Below, one piece after another: positions 24,801-37,500 of a DNA stretch of 64,000 bases; position 1 is the stretch's first letter; every line of letters begins with the position of its first letter. The notes beneath the pieces were generated by a model, which did no database searches, had not been told where the DNA came from, and saw nothing but the letters and a program-made list of their open reading frames with translations. The translations under genes and the position numbers were made by a program. Location of the stretch: NCBI GenBank assembly GCA_017354895.1, contig CP071493.1:8060001-8124000 (forward strand). Direction: 5' to 3'. The stretch comes from Podospora comata (Eukaryota; Ascomycota; Sordariomycetes; Sordariales; Podosporaceae).

Positions 24801-27347
24801 GGGGATAGCAGAGGTGACAGTGACTGGTCACCACGGGTCACTGCAGAGATTTGAGAAAATCAGAATATTCACCACTTGACCTGTGTCTCAGTTATCGACG
24901 ATGGGGTTCTGATAATTGACATCAGACCTGGAGTTGATTGACTCACTGAAGCCTTGGCACTAACCTAAAGGGGCAATTGCTACCCTGGCCTGTGGCTGCC
25001 GCGCGTTTGTCCCTCAAGGTGCTCTTGCGGATCCGCTGTGCTGGCAAAATCCATTTTCTGCCTGAGGGCTTCTTTGGCTTTCAGCTTGTTGTTGGGATCA
25101 CACAAAAATGTTCGCATCATGTGGTCTCCTTTTTCTGGGAATCTGATGGGAGAGCCCGCCCCGCCGAAACCGGTTGAAAGCGGCAGTTGGTCTTTGAAGG
25201 CAGCCTTTCAGCCCTAAGCACCAGTTTGACGTTGACAAGCATCGCCCACAGCGAGTCAGAAAAGAGCCGCAACTGCGAATCTCAGGCTATCCTCGACCCT
25301 TCCCAGCAGCTGACTGTTTCTATGGGACGGGCTCAACATCTTCCGGGGGATCTGGGGTTGTTCGCAGCTTTCACCGACGACAGGAGCCAAGCAAAGCGTT
25401 CGGGGGTGGACTGGTTGACAGGCTGAAGGCTTCTCTGAACAGGCTTACACCTGGTTTCATCAGCACAGTATCTCCGAGCTGTCACACTCCGGTCGCCAGT
25501 GGGAGGAAGCCATATCCCCTGTCGTCTGGCGGTCGCAACGACGATTACAGCACAGTCATCGATGTTCTTCAGCAGTCTGAGCCCTAATGTTTCGGGACAG
25601 TACCCGAACCCTGAGAGCCCGAAGCGCGAGATAAAGAGAAAACGACGGCCTTGTCGCGAGTCATTAATAGCGCCGGTTCGAGATCTCGGATGATGCCGTG
25701 ATCCACAGAAACACCGAGGATCCGCCCAAGAAAAAAGGTTGACGGGCTAGAGACAAGAAGCTGGAAAAATCCGACGGAAAAGGACGCATCTCTTTGTCGC
25801 TCTGCCTCAAGGACAACAGGAACCACGATGACTGCTGCGTGCCTGGTCCCGACGTTCTGAATGGGCGGCGGCTGCACTCATGCAACGGAGATCGATCGCC
25901 CTGAGTCGTCAATTTACCCGGCGGCTCCGCGAGCGTTTTCCCTAGCTTCCACGCAGCAAAACCCGGTGCAACTCGTCGGGTTTGGACGAGTGACAGCATG
26001 ATCTTGTGGGGCCCCAGGGCAGTCCAAGCATTGCACCACGACGCTAACGAGCGGAGGTGTGGAGGGACAGGTGCAACTTTTTTCTGCGGCCAAACCAATC
26101 CCCCGGGGCACTTCCACCAAAATACTCCCGTTCGAAGGAGCCGAGAAACTCCGAGACAGGCGTGCCATGTCCTGATAATTTTCGCTCTTATCGCAGCCAA
26201 GACCGGGGTAGTAGGAGCATGGGAAAACAATTTCCTCGCTCTTAGTTTTGCACCTTGACACCGCATGGACATCGCAGTCTGCTGCTAAGCTCCGTCACGG
26301 CGGATGGTGATTATGCTGAAATTGGAAAACGAGGGGCGGATGGGAGTTGTTCCATGGTCCGAGTTTGGAAAGCGAACCTCCCATGCACCCTGATCAGCCT
26401 CACCAACGACAGCGGGGCTGGGGTTCATGAGGCCCGAACACCGCTTCAGCACGGGGAGAGGTGGGCTATATCCCATCTAATATCCGAAGGTACCCCCCGC
26501 GTTACGCACGGCTGTCACTTTCTCGGCGTTTGTTGAGCCTCTTCTCCTCGGTGGCACGTGTGGGAGGGAACTCCCTTTTGTGGTTTGCCAGGGATAGCAA
26601 GGTCCGCTATCCCAAGGCGATGCCAAACGTGGGTTTCCCTTCTTCCGCGGCTCAAGCATGCGATGCTAACATCCCATGTCGGAGATTTCCATCCAGAAAA
26701 GCCGTCGGCTGGTTCTTCTTGGCTTACCGCTTGATAAAACGGGCGAGACCGTCAAAAGCAGTCCCCCCACTAAAGAGGTTCTCCCCCCGGGCCCTTGGGG
26801 TCCTACTGTACCAGTCTAACCTCCATCTGCCCTCGGCAAGGGGCCGAAAATCCGGGGCGCGGATTGCCGACCGAACGTTAGACCCCAACAACCACTGGTA
26901 GATGTTTCTTTTCTTGGGAGCTCCTCCTGCACGGCGGGGAAATGACGGGATGCTTTGGCATGTGAACGAGGCCCGTCGTCAACCTTTCGTTTTTTTGTCG
27001 GATTAGCTCAAGCGCCAGGACAGAATGGCCAGATATTGGCCTGATAAGGAGCTACAGAGTGTTGGCGTAATGTCAGTGACATGGTGAAGTGCAGTCCATG
27101 GCGATCACCATGACTAGAGGGGGTGGAATTTTTTGAGCCTTCTACTCTTACGAAAAAGACCCGGCACGTAGGGTTGGGTGGCTTGCGGTCAGATTGTTTT
27201 GATGAGCTATGGGATGGAGATTGCTTCATGAACATGTGCCAATGACATCATGCAAGGGCTGAGGAGGCTACGAAACATGTGATACACGCGGCTAAATCCT
27301 ACCCAGTTACCGTTATAAACCTAAAGATTATTGGAAGCTCCCATGCA
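21871..27347. promoter_or_regulatory. Long gene-free upstream region of creA
   Basis: About 5.5 kb without a supportable gene lies upstream of creA. The first part should contain its leader and promoter. Several GTGGGG hexamers matching the CreA consensus SYGGRG occur, for example at 22,383-22,388 and in the G-rich run near 22,726-22,745. Such hexamers are common by chance, so autoregulation is only a possibility. Open frames of up to about 200 codons farther out (23,768-24,334 plus, 25,664-26,272 minus) have no motif or splice logic and I do not call them genes. Confidence 0.4.
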
Positions 27348-27437
27348 GCGGGTTTAGCTCAGTTGGGAGAGCGTCAGACTGAAGTTAACTTCAGGAAGTC
27401 AATCTGAAGGTCATGTGTTCGATCCACATAAACCGCA
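27348..27437 (+). tRNA. tRNA-Phe (anticodon GAA) with a 17-base intron
   Basis: The sequence begins GCGGGTTTAGCTCAG and folds as tRNA-Phe. The anticodon stem TCAGA pairs with TCTGA, the anticodon GAA is at 27,381-27,383, and the T arm is ATGTG-TTCGATC-CACAT. A 17-base intron occupies 27,385-27,401, directly after position 37. The acceptor stem has one G-A mismatch (position 5 with 68) and is otherwise paired. A T4 terminator follows at 27,443-27,446. Confidence 0.95.
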
Positions 27438-28017
27438 TCTTCTTTTGCATTTTTGCACCCATAAACCCCATCTGGGGCTTTGTTTTGTAGAGGGTTTAAG
27501 ATGAAGAGGAAGCCTCAATCAAGACTGTGTTGTGTGCTCTCTATTCAGCAAACCCTGTCCTTTTGTGATCGGCATTGATGCCCCTGATGTGGCGGAAATG
27601 CTTCATGGTCTCTCTCTTGGTTTTACTCAACAAACGGCTCTTCCGCCAGCACGCCGCGCTTGATGTTCGGTGCATTATGCACTGCGGCTATTCTCACGGT
27701 CTTGTATTGCGAAATGAGACGAAACGTCGCTTGTCTTGATCTCATCTCAGCGCCTGGCAAGAGCATCCACTGTGCTCCCGCCGTCGCCTGCACGTGCCTT
27801 GGCCCTTCCTCTGAGCAATGCGTACGCTCTGGCGGGCCGATTCCCCGCTCTTGCCTGCAACGATCAATGGTGAACTGGCAGAGCTACCAAATTTTTGGTG
27901 CCAACAGGCTGCAAACCCGATTCAACCGTTGACCGCCCTCAAATCATTTGGAACCATCTCCGCCCAAAGCACGGGAGAACAGCGGCCGTTGCTTGACATG
28001 GTGATGTCGACTCCTCC
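27438..28017 (+). promoter_or_regulatory. Upstream region of the Rad55-like gene
   Basis: This roughly 580-base stretch separates tRNA-Phe from the Rad55-like gene and should contain that gene's promoter and leader. I see no clear TATA box or other named element. A 90-codon plus-strand frame at 27,660-27,932 has no motif. Confidence 0.4.
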
Positions 28018-29683
28018 ATGATGGATACAATCCATGGCTCAAGCCTTGACCTTTCCTCAATCCGTAAGACCCAAGCAACCCAACCCTCAGCCCAGAGGCT
28101 CCTTTGCGACCCAACTCGGAATGCCAACCCAAAAGACAAGAAAAAAAGATTAACACCTGTCGGGTCCAGATCGTCTTCCTACCGTGTCGGCTGCACAGGC
28201 CCTGGAAGACTTTGAAGGGACCCAGAACCACCACATCTCCACCGGCCTTCCAGTTCTCGATGCCTCAAATGGCATCCAGAAGGGCAGTGTGACGGAAATA
28301 TGGGGGCCCCCGGGCGTGGGAAAGACAGCATTCGGGTATCTCATCCTCCTACACCCACTCCCTTCATCCGTGCGTGCAGTAAATGTAACTGACACCTCGA
28401 TCTTAGAATCCAGCTCACTGCTAACTGCCTTCGTGAAGGCGGCGGAGTCGTCTGGGTAGGTCTGTTTAGCCTCTTCTCCTCCCTTTCAACCCATTCCAGT
28501 CGGGCCTTGGCAGTCTCTTGTGGTCAGGCACTTATACGGATGCAGATGGCTTTCACCGGATGTCCATTGAGCGGTTGCACCAGGTCGTGGACTTGAACTC
28601 TGAGGATGGGCAGATCCAACCATTAGACAAGTTTGTTCACTATAGCTGCCCGACCTTGGTTCATCTCATAGCCCTGCTATGTCGGCCCACGGCGTCTTGT
28701 ATCCCAGAGTGGACATCATTGATTGTTGTTGATTCCCTTTCGGCGTTGGTCAACCATGACGTCCTCAAGAATACAGACCTGAGGCAGGCCCCTCAGACGA
28801 AGCATAAAGATACCCGAGGTACGTTTTTCGGCGCGGAGATCCAACAAGCCTGAGACTGACTTTTCATGTAGCACCAATACCTGCAGAACGCAGAATACAG
28901 GCACTTCACTATATTTTGAGCAACCTCCAAAAACTGGCAGCAACCCGGGATGTGGCTATTGTCATCCTCACGCAGTGCGCCACCAAGATGCAGGCGGAAC
29001 GCGGTGCAACCTTGGTTCCCGCCATCAATGCAAGCGTCTGGAGACAAGGTATTGTCTCGAGGATCGCACTGTTCAGAGACCGGCTTCAAAATGACTTCGA
29101 GACTTCCACTGCTCTGCGCTTTGCGTTCATCCAGAAGCTGAACGGAGTTGACAAGCATGCGGATGATGCAGCCGCACTCTGCGGGTTCCATATTGAGGCA
29201 GTATGTTTCTTTGATCGATCAGTAGTCTGGGTCTGATGTTGTTGTCTTCCTTGCTAACTTTGCTACGACAAGGCCGGTTTGGTTCCGGTGGAGTACGACC
29301 AGGCTTCAAGCCCCTTGAGGACGATGTCAACACCAGCAGGTGTCCAAAAACGCAAGCTTGGGGATACCGGCTTCGAGATCGCCGACAGCGAGGACGAGGG
29401 TGACGATGATGAAGATTACGGTTGGGACCTAGAGCCAGATGCCCTCCCACCTATGCCCTCGCAATGGCAAGGCAGCGAGGACATTCTGCTCACTCGGGAG
29501 CCGGAGAGCAATGCGGATCTGCTTGATGAGGGCGTACAAGGGGAATCAGACGATGGCAAGGACCCAGAATCAACGCTGGTTATCAACGATAGCGAGGAAG
29601 ATGACCACGAGACTGAAAACGATGATGATGATGACGGGAAGGATGTCGACAAGCATGAAAATGTCGACGACCGCGTATCATAA
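28018..29683 (+). CDS. Rad51 paralogue, Rad55-like recombination mediator
   Basis: Six exons read together into a RecA-fold protein of about 431 residues: 28,018-28,063, 28,170-28,335, 28,407-28,459, 28,528-28,818, 28,872-29,200 and 29,273-29,683. The Walker A motif GPPGVGKT is at residues 61-68, after the typical STGLPVLDA and GSVTEIWG lead-in. Walker B is SLIVVDSLSAL, and the RecA core continues through VAIVILTQCATKM. Rad51 paralogues help load Rad51 on single-stranded DNA in homologous recombination. The spacing and GPPGVGKTAFG form point to Rad55/Rhp55 rather than Rad51 itself. The C-terminal exon adds an acidic, disordered tail with aspartate runs. The third intron is uncertain: a GTAGGT donor at 28,456 with acceptor at 28,499 also keeps the frame and gives 439 residues. 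The first exon is short and inferred from frame and splice signals. Confidence 0.8.
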
Positions 29684-32600
29684 ACCTTGCATCTGTCGGG
29701 CCTTCTCGATACCATGGGCTCACTGAAACCCATCCCCACGCAACCGTTACGGCGACCCACTCGCTACCTGGGGCGAAGGAACAACGGGTCGGCTCCACAG
29801 ATATCGGGCCAACTCAGGTTTCGTCTTCCCACCATTAGGGTGCGTGCTCCTCTTGTCACCGATCGGGATCGGGGTGATCGGATAGAGCACCACACTTTCT
29901 GTTTTCTGAGCGTTGCTGGTGGTTTGTGCCTGCGCCTGGCGGCGGATAGGTAAAATGCAGGGGAGAATGTGCACACACCACGCAATCAGCACTCAAATTC
30001 TGCCGAAGGCGAGAAATAGGGATATATGCCCGAGAGGTTAGAGACGTTGTTGCCGAGCGGCGGCGGCTATCATAAGCGATCTTGGTTGCAACGTGGCCCC
30101 TTATCTCGCGGTAGCGGCTGTTTGGACGCCCACTTAGATGCTCTTTGCCGACCGTCCACTGAGCCGTGTCAGAGCTTTGTCAATGACAAGCACAGGTAAA
30201 AATTCAGGGAGGCCCTCGTTTTCTGAACTGAAATTCGTCAAAAGATGTCTTCTTCCTGCGCGGATGTTGTGTTCAGAGGTGATATCGAGAGCAAGAGCAA
30301 GGCTAGCGGTGGTGTCACTGATATCGGGTAGGCACATCTCCCTCCGTTCTCTACTCCTCTCTCGCCTAAGCTGTCATATCCTCGTCATATTACTGGGGCG
30401 CAAGAAGAGATCATTTACAGATTGTTGGGATACATGCCTACCTACAGGTACTCTAACACCGCCTCTACCCGGCCGGCCGGCCGGACTATCTCTTGTTTTT
30501 GTCTATGTATGTCTATCTATCTGTTCTATCCAAGTTGCCCGCACAATATATCTATCTGCATACACATGCAAGGATAATCGAAATCCCACAATGCAAAGCC
30601 AATTAATTAATCTAGCGTTTCCCCTTTACATGGCTGCGCAGCGGAGTTGATGCGGAGTGTAGTGTACCTGTCGGAGGATTAATTAGATTGGGGGGGATGG
30701 CGGGGGGGTGATGCTACGATGCTTGGAAACTCTAGAAGGGTCGAAATGCGGGTTGTGCCGAATGGGGCTTGTGGCTGGCGATCTGTGTGTGACGCACAAT
30801 CTACTCAGAAGAGTTATTGAAGAAACTTGATTAGATTTTATCGCGTCATCTGTTTTTTCTACCGTGACCCTTTGAGGTTTGGCGAGGAATGTGAAAGCCT
30901 ACCTATGATGTCGACTGAGTACAACATCCAAGACATAAGGAGGATGGGAAAAAACAGCCGAGAAAGCGTAGGCTCGACACCTGTCTCGAACCAAGTTCTT
31001 GTTGTTTTATAATGGAACCCTTCCACCGTGTTGGTCGGGGTGCAGATGGGGCGGTTCCCTGATATGCAAGGTGCAAGAGAGCGAGCGAGCGAGCGAGGAC
31101 TAGGGTGAGGGGGTTTGTTTAGCATGTGCCTCTACTACTCTTGTGTTCACTGTTACTCTCGACTATTTCGTTAAGGGCTTCTCAGTCTTTCCAAAACTAT
31201 TGCTTGTTTTTCATCATTCTTCCTGTCATCAGGAACTCGGAGGAGGTTAGTTTTACCTAATCCTCTGTTGATGGGGGTGTGAAAAACAAGAAGAAGGGTT
31301 ACATCCACCCTCCCATTTCCTCTACCCTGCAAGGTGAGCAACAAAGTGTACATCTCCATCTGTACCTACATAGTCAAGAGTGTAGGTCCGGATCCGATCC
31401 GATGCAGGTCTTTTCTGTTCCCATGCATACGTACAAATACATACAAAAAGTGACGTGCCCAGAGATGTGCCAACGATCGAACCATTTACCCCACGTGGAG
31501 AAGCCAGAATCGCATCATATCAGCCCACCTCACCGGGATTTCCCCCATGCTATCGACAATAAATCAAGAAGAAGAATTGCGGAGGTGGCGGTTTCTTGCG
31601 CTTTGTTGAGAGGATGATCTGAGAAAATGGTTTCTTGACTTGGGGCGCCGCGGGAAGACCCGCTTTCTCACCTTGCTCTTTCGACACCCAACCGCCCGCA
31701 GCCGTTTTTGACAACGGCGACGACGTTGATCTTGTGCAGTAGCGTGGTGTTTTAGTGACCTTTTTTACTCAATTTCATTTTCTTGTGACAAGCACGTCAG
31801 AGTCAAATTGTTAAAAGGGCAATGGCATGATATGGCGTGTGTGTTCCCCGCGTTTTTTTCTTCTTTCTTTTTTATCCTTTTTTTGCATGTGCAGTGAGAT
31901 TGATGCGGGCAAGCGAGCGGCCGAAACCATCAGGCGGGGAAAACTGATGGCTTCGATATTGATGGGAAGCAAAAGCTGTTGATGAGCGGTGAATGATTGA
32001 TGATGATCTGACTGGGGGAGGGTATTGTCCTGATGTCGGTACGTAAACTGCCTTTGTTCTGCCCGCCTCGTTCGATACAAGTTTGGTACCTGATATCCGC
32101 GGAAAGCTAACTCCGGCCCGAGAAAGCCCCGGCTGTTCTCGTTATGAAAAGAACTGACCATGATTTGACATCTTGATCTGCCCGGTCTCGAATTTCGTTC
32201 CTATCCAGCCCGTCATTTGCTGCAGAAGAGGAAGTGAATGTCCGAGCTTTGCCTGCCTACGTAACAGCACGTGTTATCAAACTGCTCCGGCCCATCACGT
32301 AGTCCTCGCTTGGCACCTTGCATACCGACCTTCCGCAAGAGTTTACCGTCCCGTGTCTCGGTGAGCTTCCATCTCACATATTTTCAGATCAATCATATTA
32401 CATCATCGCGGTGACAATATATGTAGGAACGGACACACAGACCAGACTAACAAGACTAGAACACACACACGGTAACCGGAGAAAAAGAGGCAGAGGAGTT
32501 TCAGATCGCGCTCCCGCTCCCGCCCCTCAAGGATCTACATCGGATTGCTTCCCCGAGTGGCTTGAACCATGGGAGTCGTCAGCCTGTAGGGCTCTGACCC

Positions 32601-33265
32601 TTTTTCATTCCTTGTTGCATTGGTGAGTGAGAGCCGCAGCGGCTCGACGCCGGTCAATCAATCAAGGTTGTCGTTACTTCTCTGTGTGCTGGAGTTCATG
32701 TAGGTACTTGGGGTTGTGTTTGTGGCACCATCTGACCCGGTATTTTATGGTGTTTGGTGTTGGTGGACATGATGCGGACGGACGTGTTCGGCCGATTTGA
32801 AGGGAAGTGATGTTGTGGAGACGGGAAGGAGGGAACAGGAAGTTGTATTCCGGCCGTTGGCACGGTCTATCGGTCCACGTATCGAAGGCTTCGCGGAAAG
32901 AATGATGGCAGTGTAGGCGTACCGGATGATGAAGAGGTCCCGACCATGACCCTCTCTTCGATGACAATGAAGAGACTCCTTAATAAGATTGTCTTTGAAC
33001 GTATGGATCTCAGGGGATGTGACGAGCTGGGTTATACGCATATATGAATGAAATGAGTCAATCGATGTAATATAGACTACCTGAATTGACACTATTGTTT
33101 CATAGGGAAGCCGATAAGAATTCTGGCTTCTAGCGTAGCCATGGGTTCTTGCTGTGAGGTGCACAGGGGTTCAGGGGTCACCCCAAAGTGCTAAAGGGAT
33201 CCACTGCCACGAAAATCTTCAAAAAGAAATCCAAAAATCAACTCAGTGAGTTGTCAAGATTTAAA
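29684..33265. other. Gene-free stretch between the Rad55-like gene and tRNA-Arg
   Basis: I find no gene that I can support. Small repeats are present: a CCGG-rich palindrome at about 30,469-30,484 and four GCGA units at 31,081-31,096. A 170-codon frame at 30,138-30,650 and an opposing 67-codon frame at 30,134-30,337 lack motifs. Confidence 0.5.
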
Positions 33266-33356
33266 CGATCCGCCCAGGGGTCGAACCTGGAACCTCCTGA
33301 TTACTTGAATCTTGAAAGAATCGTAGTCAGACGCGCTGCCATTACGCCAGCGGACC
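33266..33356 (-). tRNA. tRNA-Arg (anticodon ACG) with a 19-base intron
   Basis: On the minus strand this gene has the same mature sequence as the copy at 10,212-10,301: acceptor stem GGTCCGC/GCGGATC, anticodon ACG in CTACGA, and T arm GGTTCGACCCC. The intron is one base longer than in the other copy, owing to an extra T in its TTCTTT start. Flanks of the two copies do not look alike. A T5 run lies about 30 bases downstream. Confidence 0.95.
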
Positions 33357-33596
33357 ATGTCTTTTGTTGAAGCTTGGTGTCGGAATTGCTCACTATCACA
33401 GGGCACACATTGTTTCTCGCCTTCTTGAAAACTGTTTCGATAAACATACCCAAAGAACTGCCCAATATAATGATTGCTATGCTTATGCTATACAAAGAAA
33501 AAGACTTGCGGCGTCAGCCTGAATAATGAAGAATCCCCAACCCACCCCCATTCCAACGAAGAGATACCCCCCTTCCTGTCTTGCACGAAAACCAAA
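33357..33596. other. Spacer and 3' flank of the sterol-transfer gene
   Basis: This short stretch upstream of the minus-strand tRNA-Arg and downstream of the sterol-transfer gene should contain the latter's 3' untranslated end. No gene is visible. Confidence 0.5.
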
Positions 33597-36500
33597 TCAA
33601 TCACTTGTAGCCTTCTCGCCCCTCTCCTTCCTGTTGACAACCGACTTCAAAACTTGCAAATGCTCCTCCGTCACTCTGATCGCCTCCCGGAGCTCTCTCT
33701 CAGCCATCCTCTCCTCCCGCAGCTTCTCCTCTACCGTCCTTGGATCCACGGTCCTCTTTCTCGGGGCTGGCATACTACCACCGTTCAGCCGGTCCAGACC
33801 AGCTCTTTCCTCAATCCATTCCCACAGCTCACTTTCCTCTCTGCTCCACATTTCCTCGTAAGCCGCAATTCGCTGTGGGTAGTTTGCAAACCCGATGTCG
33901 CGGCCATAGGGTACTGGTCCTTGTCGAGTACCAAACCCGAACCAGCTAGCCACCAGCAGACCGACAAGCAACCCGTACACCACATTTCCGGTAAGAATAG
34001 GCCTGATGATATCAAACACGGGTCCGAGGAAAGGCCGCACAGGCTCAAGCAGACCCCAGCTCTCCTTTACTGACACCTTGGCAACACTCTCAACGTCGCT
34101 GGCTTGGTTAGAGGCCAGCGCGGACTTCGCCTTGCGTCCACGCTTCTTGCCACGTGCCCCTGCGGCAATACCGAGAGTGCTAGACCGTGGCCGAGAAGAA
34201 ATGGCTGCTCGCAGACTGGCAAAAAGATCTTTGCAGTACTGCGTCTGTCCTTCGTTTGCGCCCTTCTCAATGGGACCTACGCCGATGATGTTAGCAAATC
34301 AGCATTGACGACTTGCATCTGAGAAACAACATACCCTTCAGCCAGCTCTTGCCAGACCACTCGATAGTGCAGTTGATCTGAACACGAGTGCCATTGTTCT
34401 CACCCCACGTAAGACAATACTTTGTCTTCACCACAAATATGTTGCCACTTGGTACATCGGGATTTTGCGTACTGCAAAGCACGTTGACAGACTTGTCGAG
34501 GTCGATGGATTCCAGCTGCTCCGTAACAATACATTTCGTCTGCTTGGGTCCTATCGAGGCGTTAAGAGGTTTGATGTAGGTGAACGTCCGCGACTTGACC
34601 TCCCCAGTGAGACCTCGCTTGTCCTCCATCTGGAGATCCAGACATTTTTGGTCCACGGTCAGGAATTTGCCCATCCATGCGGCCGAGCCAGGTCCAAAGA
34701 GCAAGTTATAGACTTTGCCCAACGGCGCAGGAATAGTTTCGTCGCCCAGAATCTTCTCATAATGTGTCCCTTCATCCCCGCACTCTGTCGGGGCGTGACT
34801 GGTAGGACCTGGGAAATCACCACCACTTGTGGGAGCATTGTCGTCGGCCTTCTCCGAGGGCACTGGACCAGATACCTTGCGAGTGGCTGTCTTATCAGGG
34901 CCCTCTGAGGTTGCGTCCGCAGGCAAGCTTGCTTCTTGGCTATCCTCCTCTTCCTCATCCTCATCATACACATCGTCATCATCGTCATCCCCATCGGCAC
35001 TCTCGTCATCGGATCCGGATATGCTCTGGCTCCCTGCCACAGAGACGTTCTCCACATCAACCTTTTCGGTACGGTCGCCGCCCGGTTCCTCCAGACGGAC
35101 GCCATTGAGAGAGCTTTGGAGGTGAGGATGACCAAGCTTCCAGATTTTGATGATGAGATCGTATGTCGTGTCGCGGCTCGCAAAAGAGGCAAAGATATGC
35201 TTGGCATGTAGAGTAGATATCTCCAGGCCGTTCTTGAACACCAGCGCCGTACTCCGCTTTTCAACTGAGACAATCTCGTCAAAGCTCATCACCAGCGTCG
35301 TCACCCAACCCAAAATATTGCTGCTAAAGCAGAGGTGTCCCTCTGAGATGTATAACCGGCCATGAGCGAGGATTTCACGCTGCAGAGCACAGCTGTAGTC
35401 CTCAATCAGGTAATCGTCATCGGGCACGCTTTTGAAAAGGTTATGAAAGTCACGGTTGCGCTTCTTAGTAGCGACAGCAAACCCAGTAAGTTTCGGGGTG
35501 CTTCCCGCAGCATTCGGGTTAGCCACCGAAGAGTTGGCAGCTGAAATAGCAGCGCCTATGGCGCTCCCAGATGTGTTGTGTGTAGCTATGCTGCTGCCTC
35601 GCTTCCTGCGGTGACCAAGAGCACTGCGAATACTTCCGCTCCGGTGAACCCCTGATCTACCCTCATATACACTCCCTGCTGGTGGCGTGCGATCTCCGTT
35701 GGCAGAATACACCGATCTCGGCCGCGAAAGATGCGACTCGTCCACAATTTCCGTCACAGCGGGAAGGGGGTCCGGGGCTGAATCTGATCGATTTCGTGGA
35801 TCAGGATCCGCAAATTTTGAGGCCACAGGACTAGGAGCATTGCTCGGTGTCTCGGAAATACCGAGCTGGCTAAGACTGAGATCGCCCATGCCTAGCGTTT
35901 TAACGGCTGGCTCCTTGGATTCTGAAGACAAATCAGGAATAGATGAGGATTCAACCTCGACGCCGTCCTGCTGCTGTTGTTGCTGTTGTGTGCTGTCGGT
36001 TTCCTGAGACGGTGTACCAGCCCTAGACTTCGTCCCGGGAGCTAGATTCGCCGTTGATATGGTGCTACTGAGCGAGTTGGCAGTATTTTGGACTGCTGAG
36101 AACATGGACGAAAAGAACGTGGCAGCTGGGTTCGGTGAAACTGGCCCAGCTTCCGGCGTTGGCGTGAGAGGGGCGGATGTTATCGTTGACAGCTTGCTTG
36201 GGCCTGCATTTGACCCCGCTCTTCTTCGTTGCGTTATCATATTCCCCACGGGAGACGCATTCGCCGGACGACGAGGGCTGCTGCTGGTCGCCACGATGAC
36301 GGGCAGCTGAGGATCGGTTGGTGTGGGAGGGGTATTCACGATCACTGGCGGAGTCGGCTCTCCATGTGACGGAGTCTGTGGTGTTCGCGGCGGGGCTTTC
36401 AGAGGTTCCAACGTCGGACCGCGTGAAAGGGCACGGTTTCGGCTGGTCGAGACTTTGGCTTCAGACTCTGGGTTGGCCGCTGGCGAAGACTCGGGCACAG

Positions 36501-37500
36501 TCTTCTCGTCACTGGAACTCTTTTCCGAACCCCTTTTCGAGCGGAATACGTCTCTGAGTCGGTTTCCAGATGTAGACCTTTTCGGTGGATCGGAATCAGG
36601 ATGCAGGAGGTTATGGGTTCGGGACTTTCTCAGCGAAGGGGTAGACTCCAGACTGTCCGAGGAGTCTTGCGGCAAAGTCGAAGATCGGGTCGATAATCCG
36701 GAGATTTCAGAAGACAGGACGTCTGAGGTTTGCGACTCTGGCTTGTATTTCTCCCGCACGAGGGGCGAGGATGTAGTTAGGTGCCCGATCTGGGACGGGT
36801 GGACTGAGATGGCGGTGGGACGGGTGTCTGGCCTAGCGAGCGAATGTCATGGGTGTCAGTTGAGGTTATAGGTGAATAACACAAATGAAAACAAAACAAT
36901 GCGAGAGGAGCGTGTATCCGGAAGAACCGGTAATTATCAACGTGAGTTGGGAGAGGCTGATGACGACGGCCAACGACGAGCAGCAGAAACGCCGCCTGTG
37001 GGAGGCACAGGTTGGTTGACGACGAGAGCCAAGAGGTCAGGTAGGTGGTGAGCTGGATGTGGACCGGAGCTCCGCATACGCCAATAGGTGCCCGGGCCCG
37101 CTTCCCTAGCAGGTGCTAATACGAAGTAGCTTTCCGTAAAATTATAGGTGGGATCCTCACTGAAGAGCCGCCAAGAGGTCTCGACAAGGCTGGACAAATT
37201 GCATGACGAGGCCCTGTTGAAGGGGTAAAAAGGGGCGAAATCAAGGACAGAGAGAGACACTCACGATGCTGTGTCAGACTCGAACGAAATCAAATCGGTA
37301 TTGTCCTCGCTGAGCTGGCTGTCGGTGCGGCGCAGAGAGCTGGTTTCGCCGACAGGGGCATTGGAGTTGTCTGGTCCTCTGTGTGGCGCGACATCATCGT
37401 TGCTGGTGCTGCTGTAAATGGACGAGGCCTTGTTTCGCCGCCGTTTTGCCGCAATGGCCTTTGGCAATAGCTTTCCCAGTCCGTTTGAGGTGCCGTCCAT
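33597..37500 (-). CDS. GRAM/VASt sterol-transfer protein (Lam/Ltc1, Aster family)
   Basis: Three exons (37,265-37,500, 34,335-36,832, 33,597-34,276) encode about 1,137 residues. The order is a basic N terminus, a long disordered serine/proline-rich region with a glutamine run, a GRAM domain at about 535-650 (FHNLFKSVPDDDYLIEDYSC), an acidic linker, a VASt domain at about 770-925 (ending in IEWSGKSWLKG), one membrane helix at about 1,008-1,027 (VVYGLLVGLLVASWFGF) and a coiled-coil tail. This is the architecture of yeast Lam5/6 and animal GRAMD1 proteins, which sit in the ER at membrane contact sites and move sterol from other membranes. The 58-base second intron falls right after the VASt domain. 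The first intron is long (432 bases) and is placed by a GTGAGT donor and CTAG acceptor that keep the frame. A start ten codons upstream (37,530) is possible. Confidence 0.88.

Noticed and set aside
25664-26272. A 202-codon minus-strand frame upstream of creA.
   Set aside because: It has no motif, and overlapping frames of similar kind occur on both strands.
30134-30337. A 67-codon minus-strand frame that reads rather like protein.
   Set aside because: No upstream exon, splice signal or known motif supports it, and a longer opposing frame covers the same bases.
31478-31500. A TCGAACC-like sequence suggesting another tRNA T arm.
   Set aside because: No matching T stem, anticodon arm or acceptor stem can be folded around it.
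34659-35282. A 207-codon minus-strand frame.
   Set aside because: It is a shifted frame inside the sterol-transfer gene, overlapping its GRAM-VASt linker and domains.
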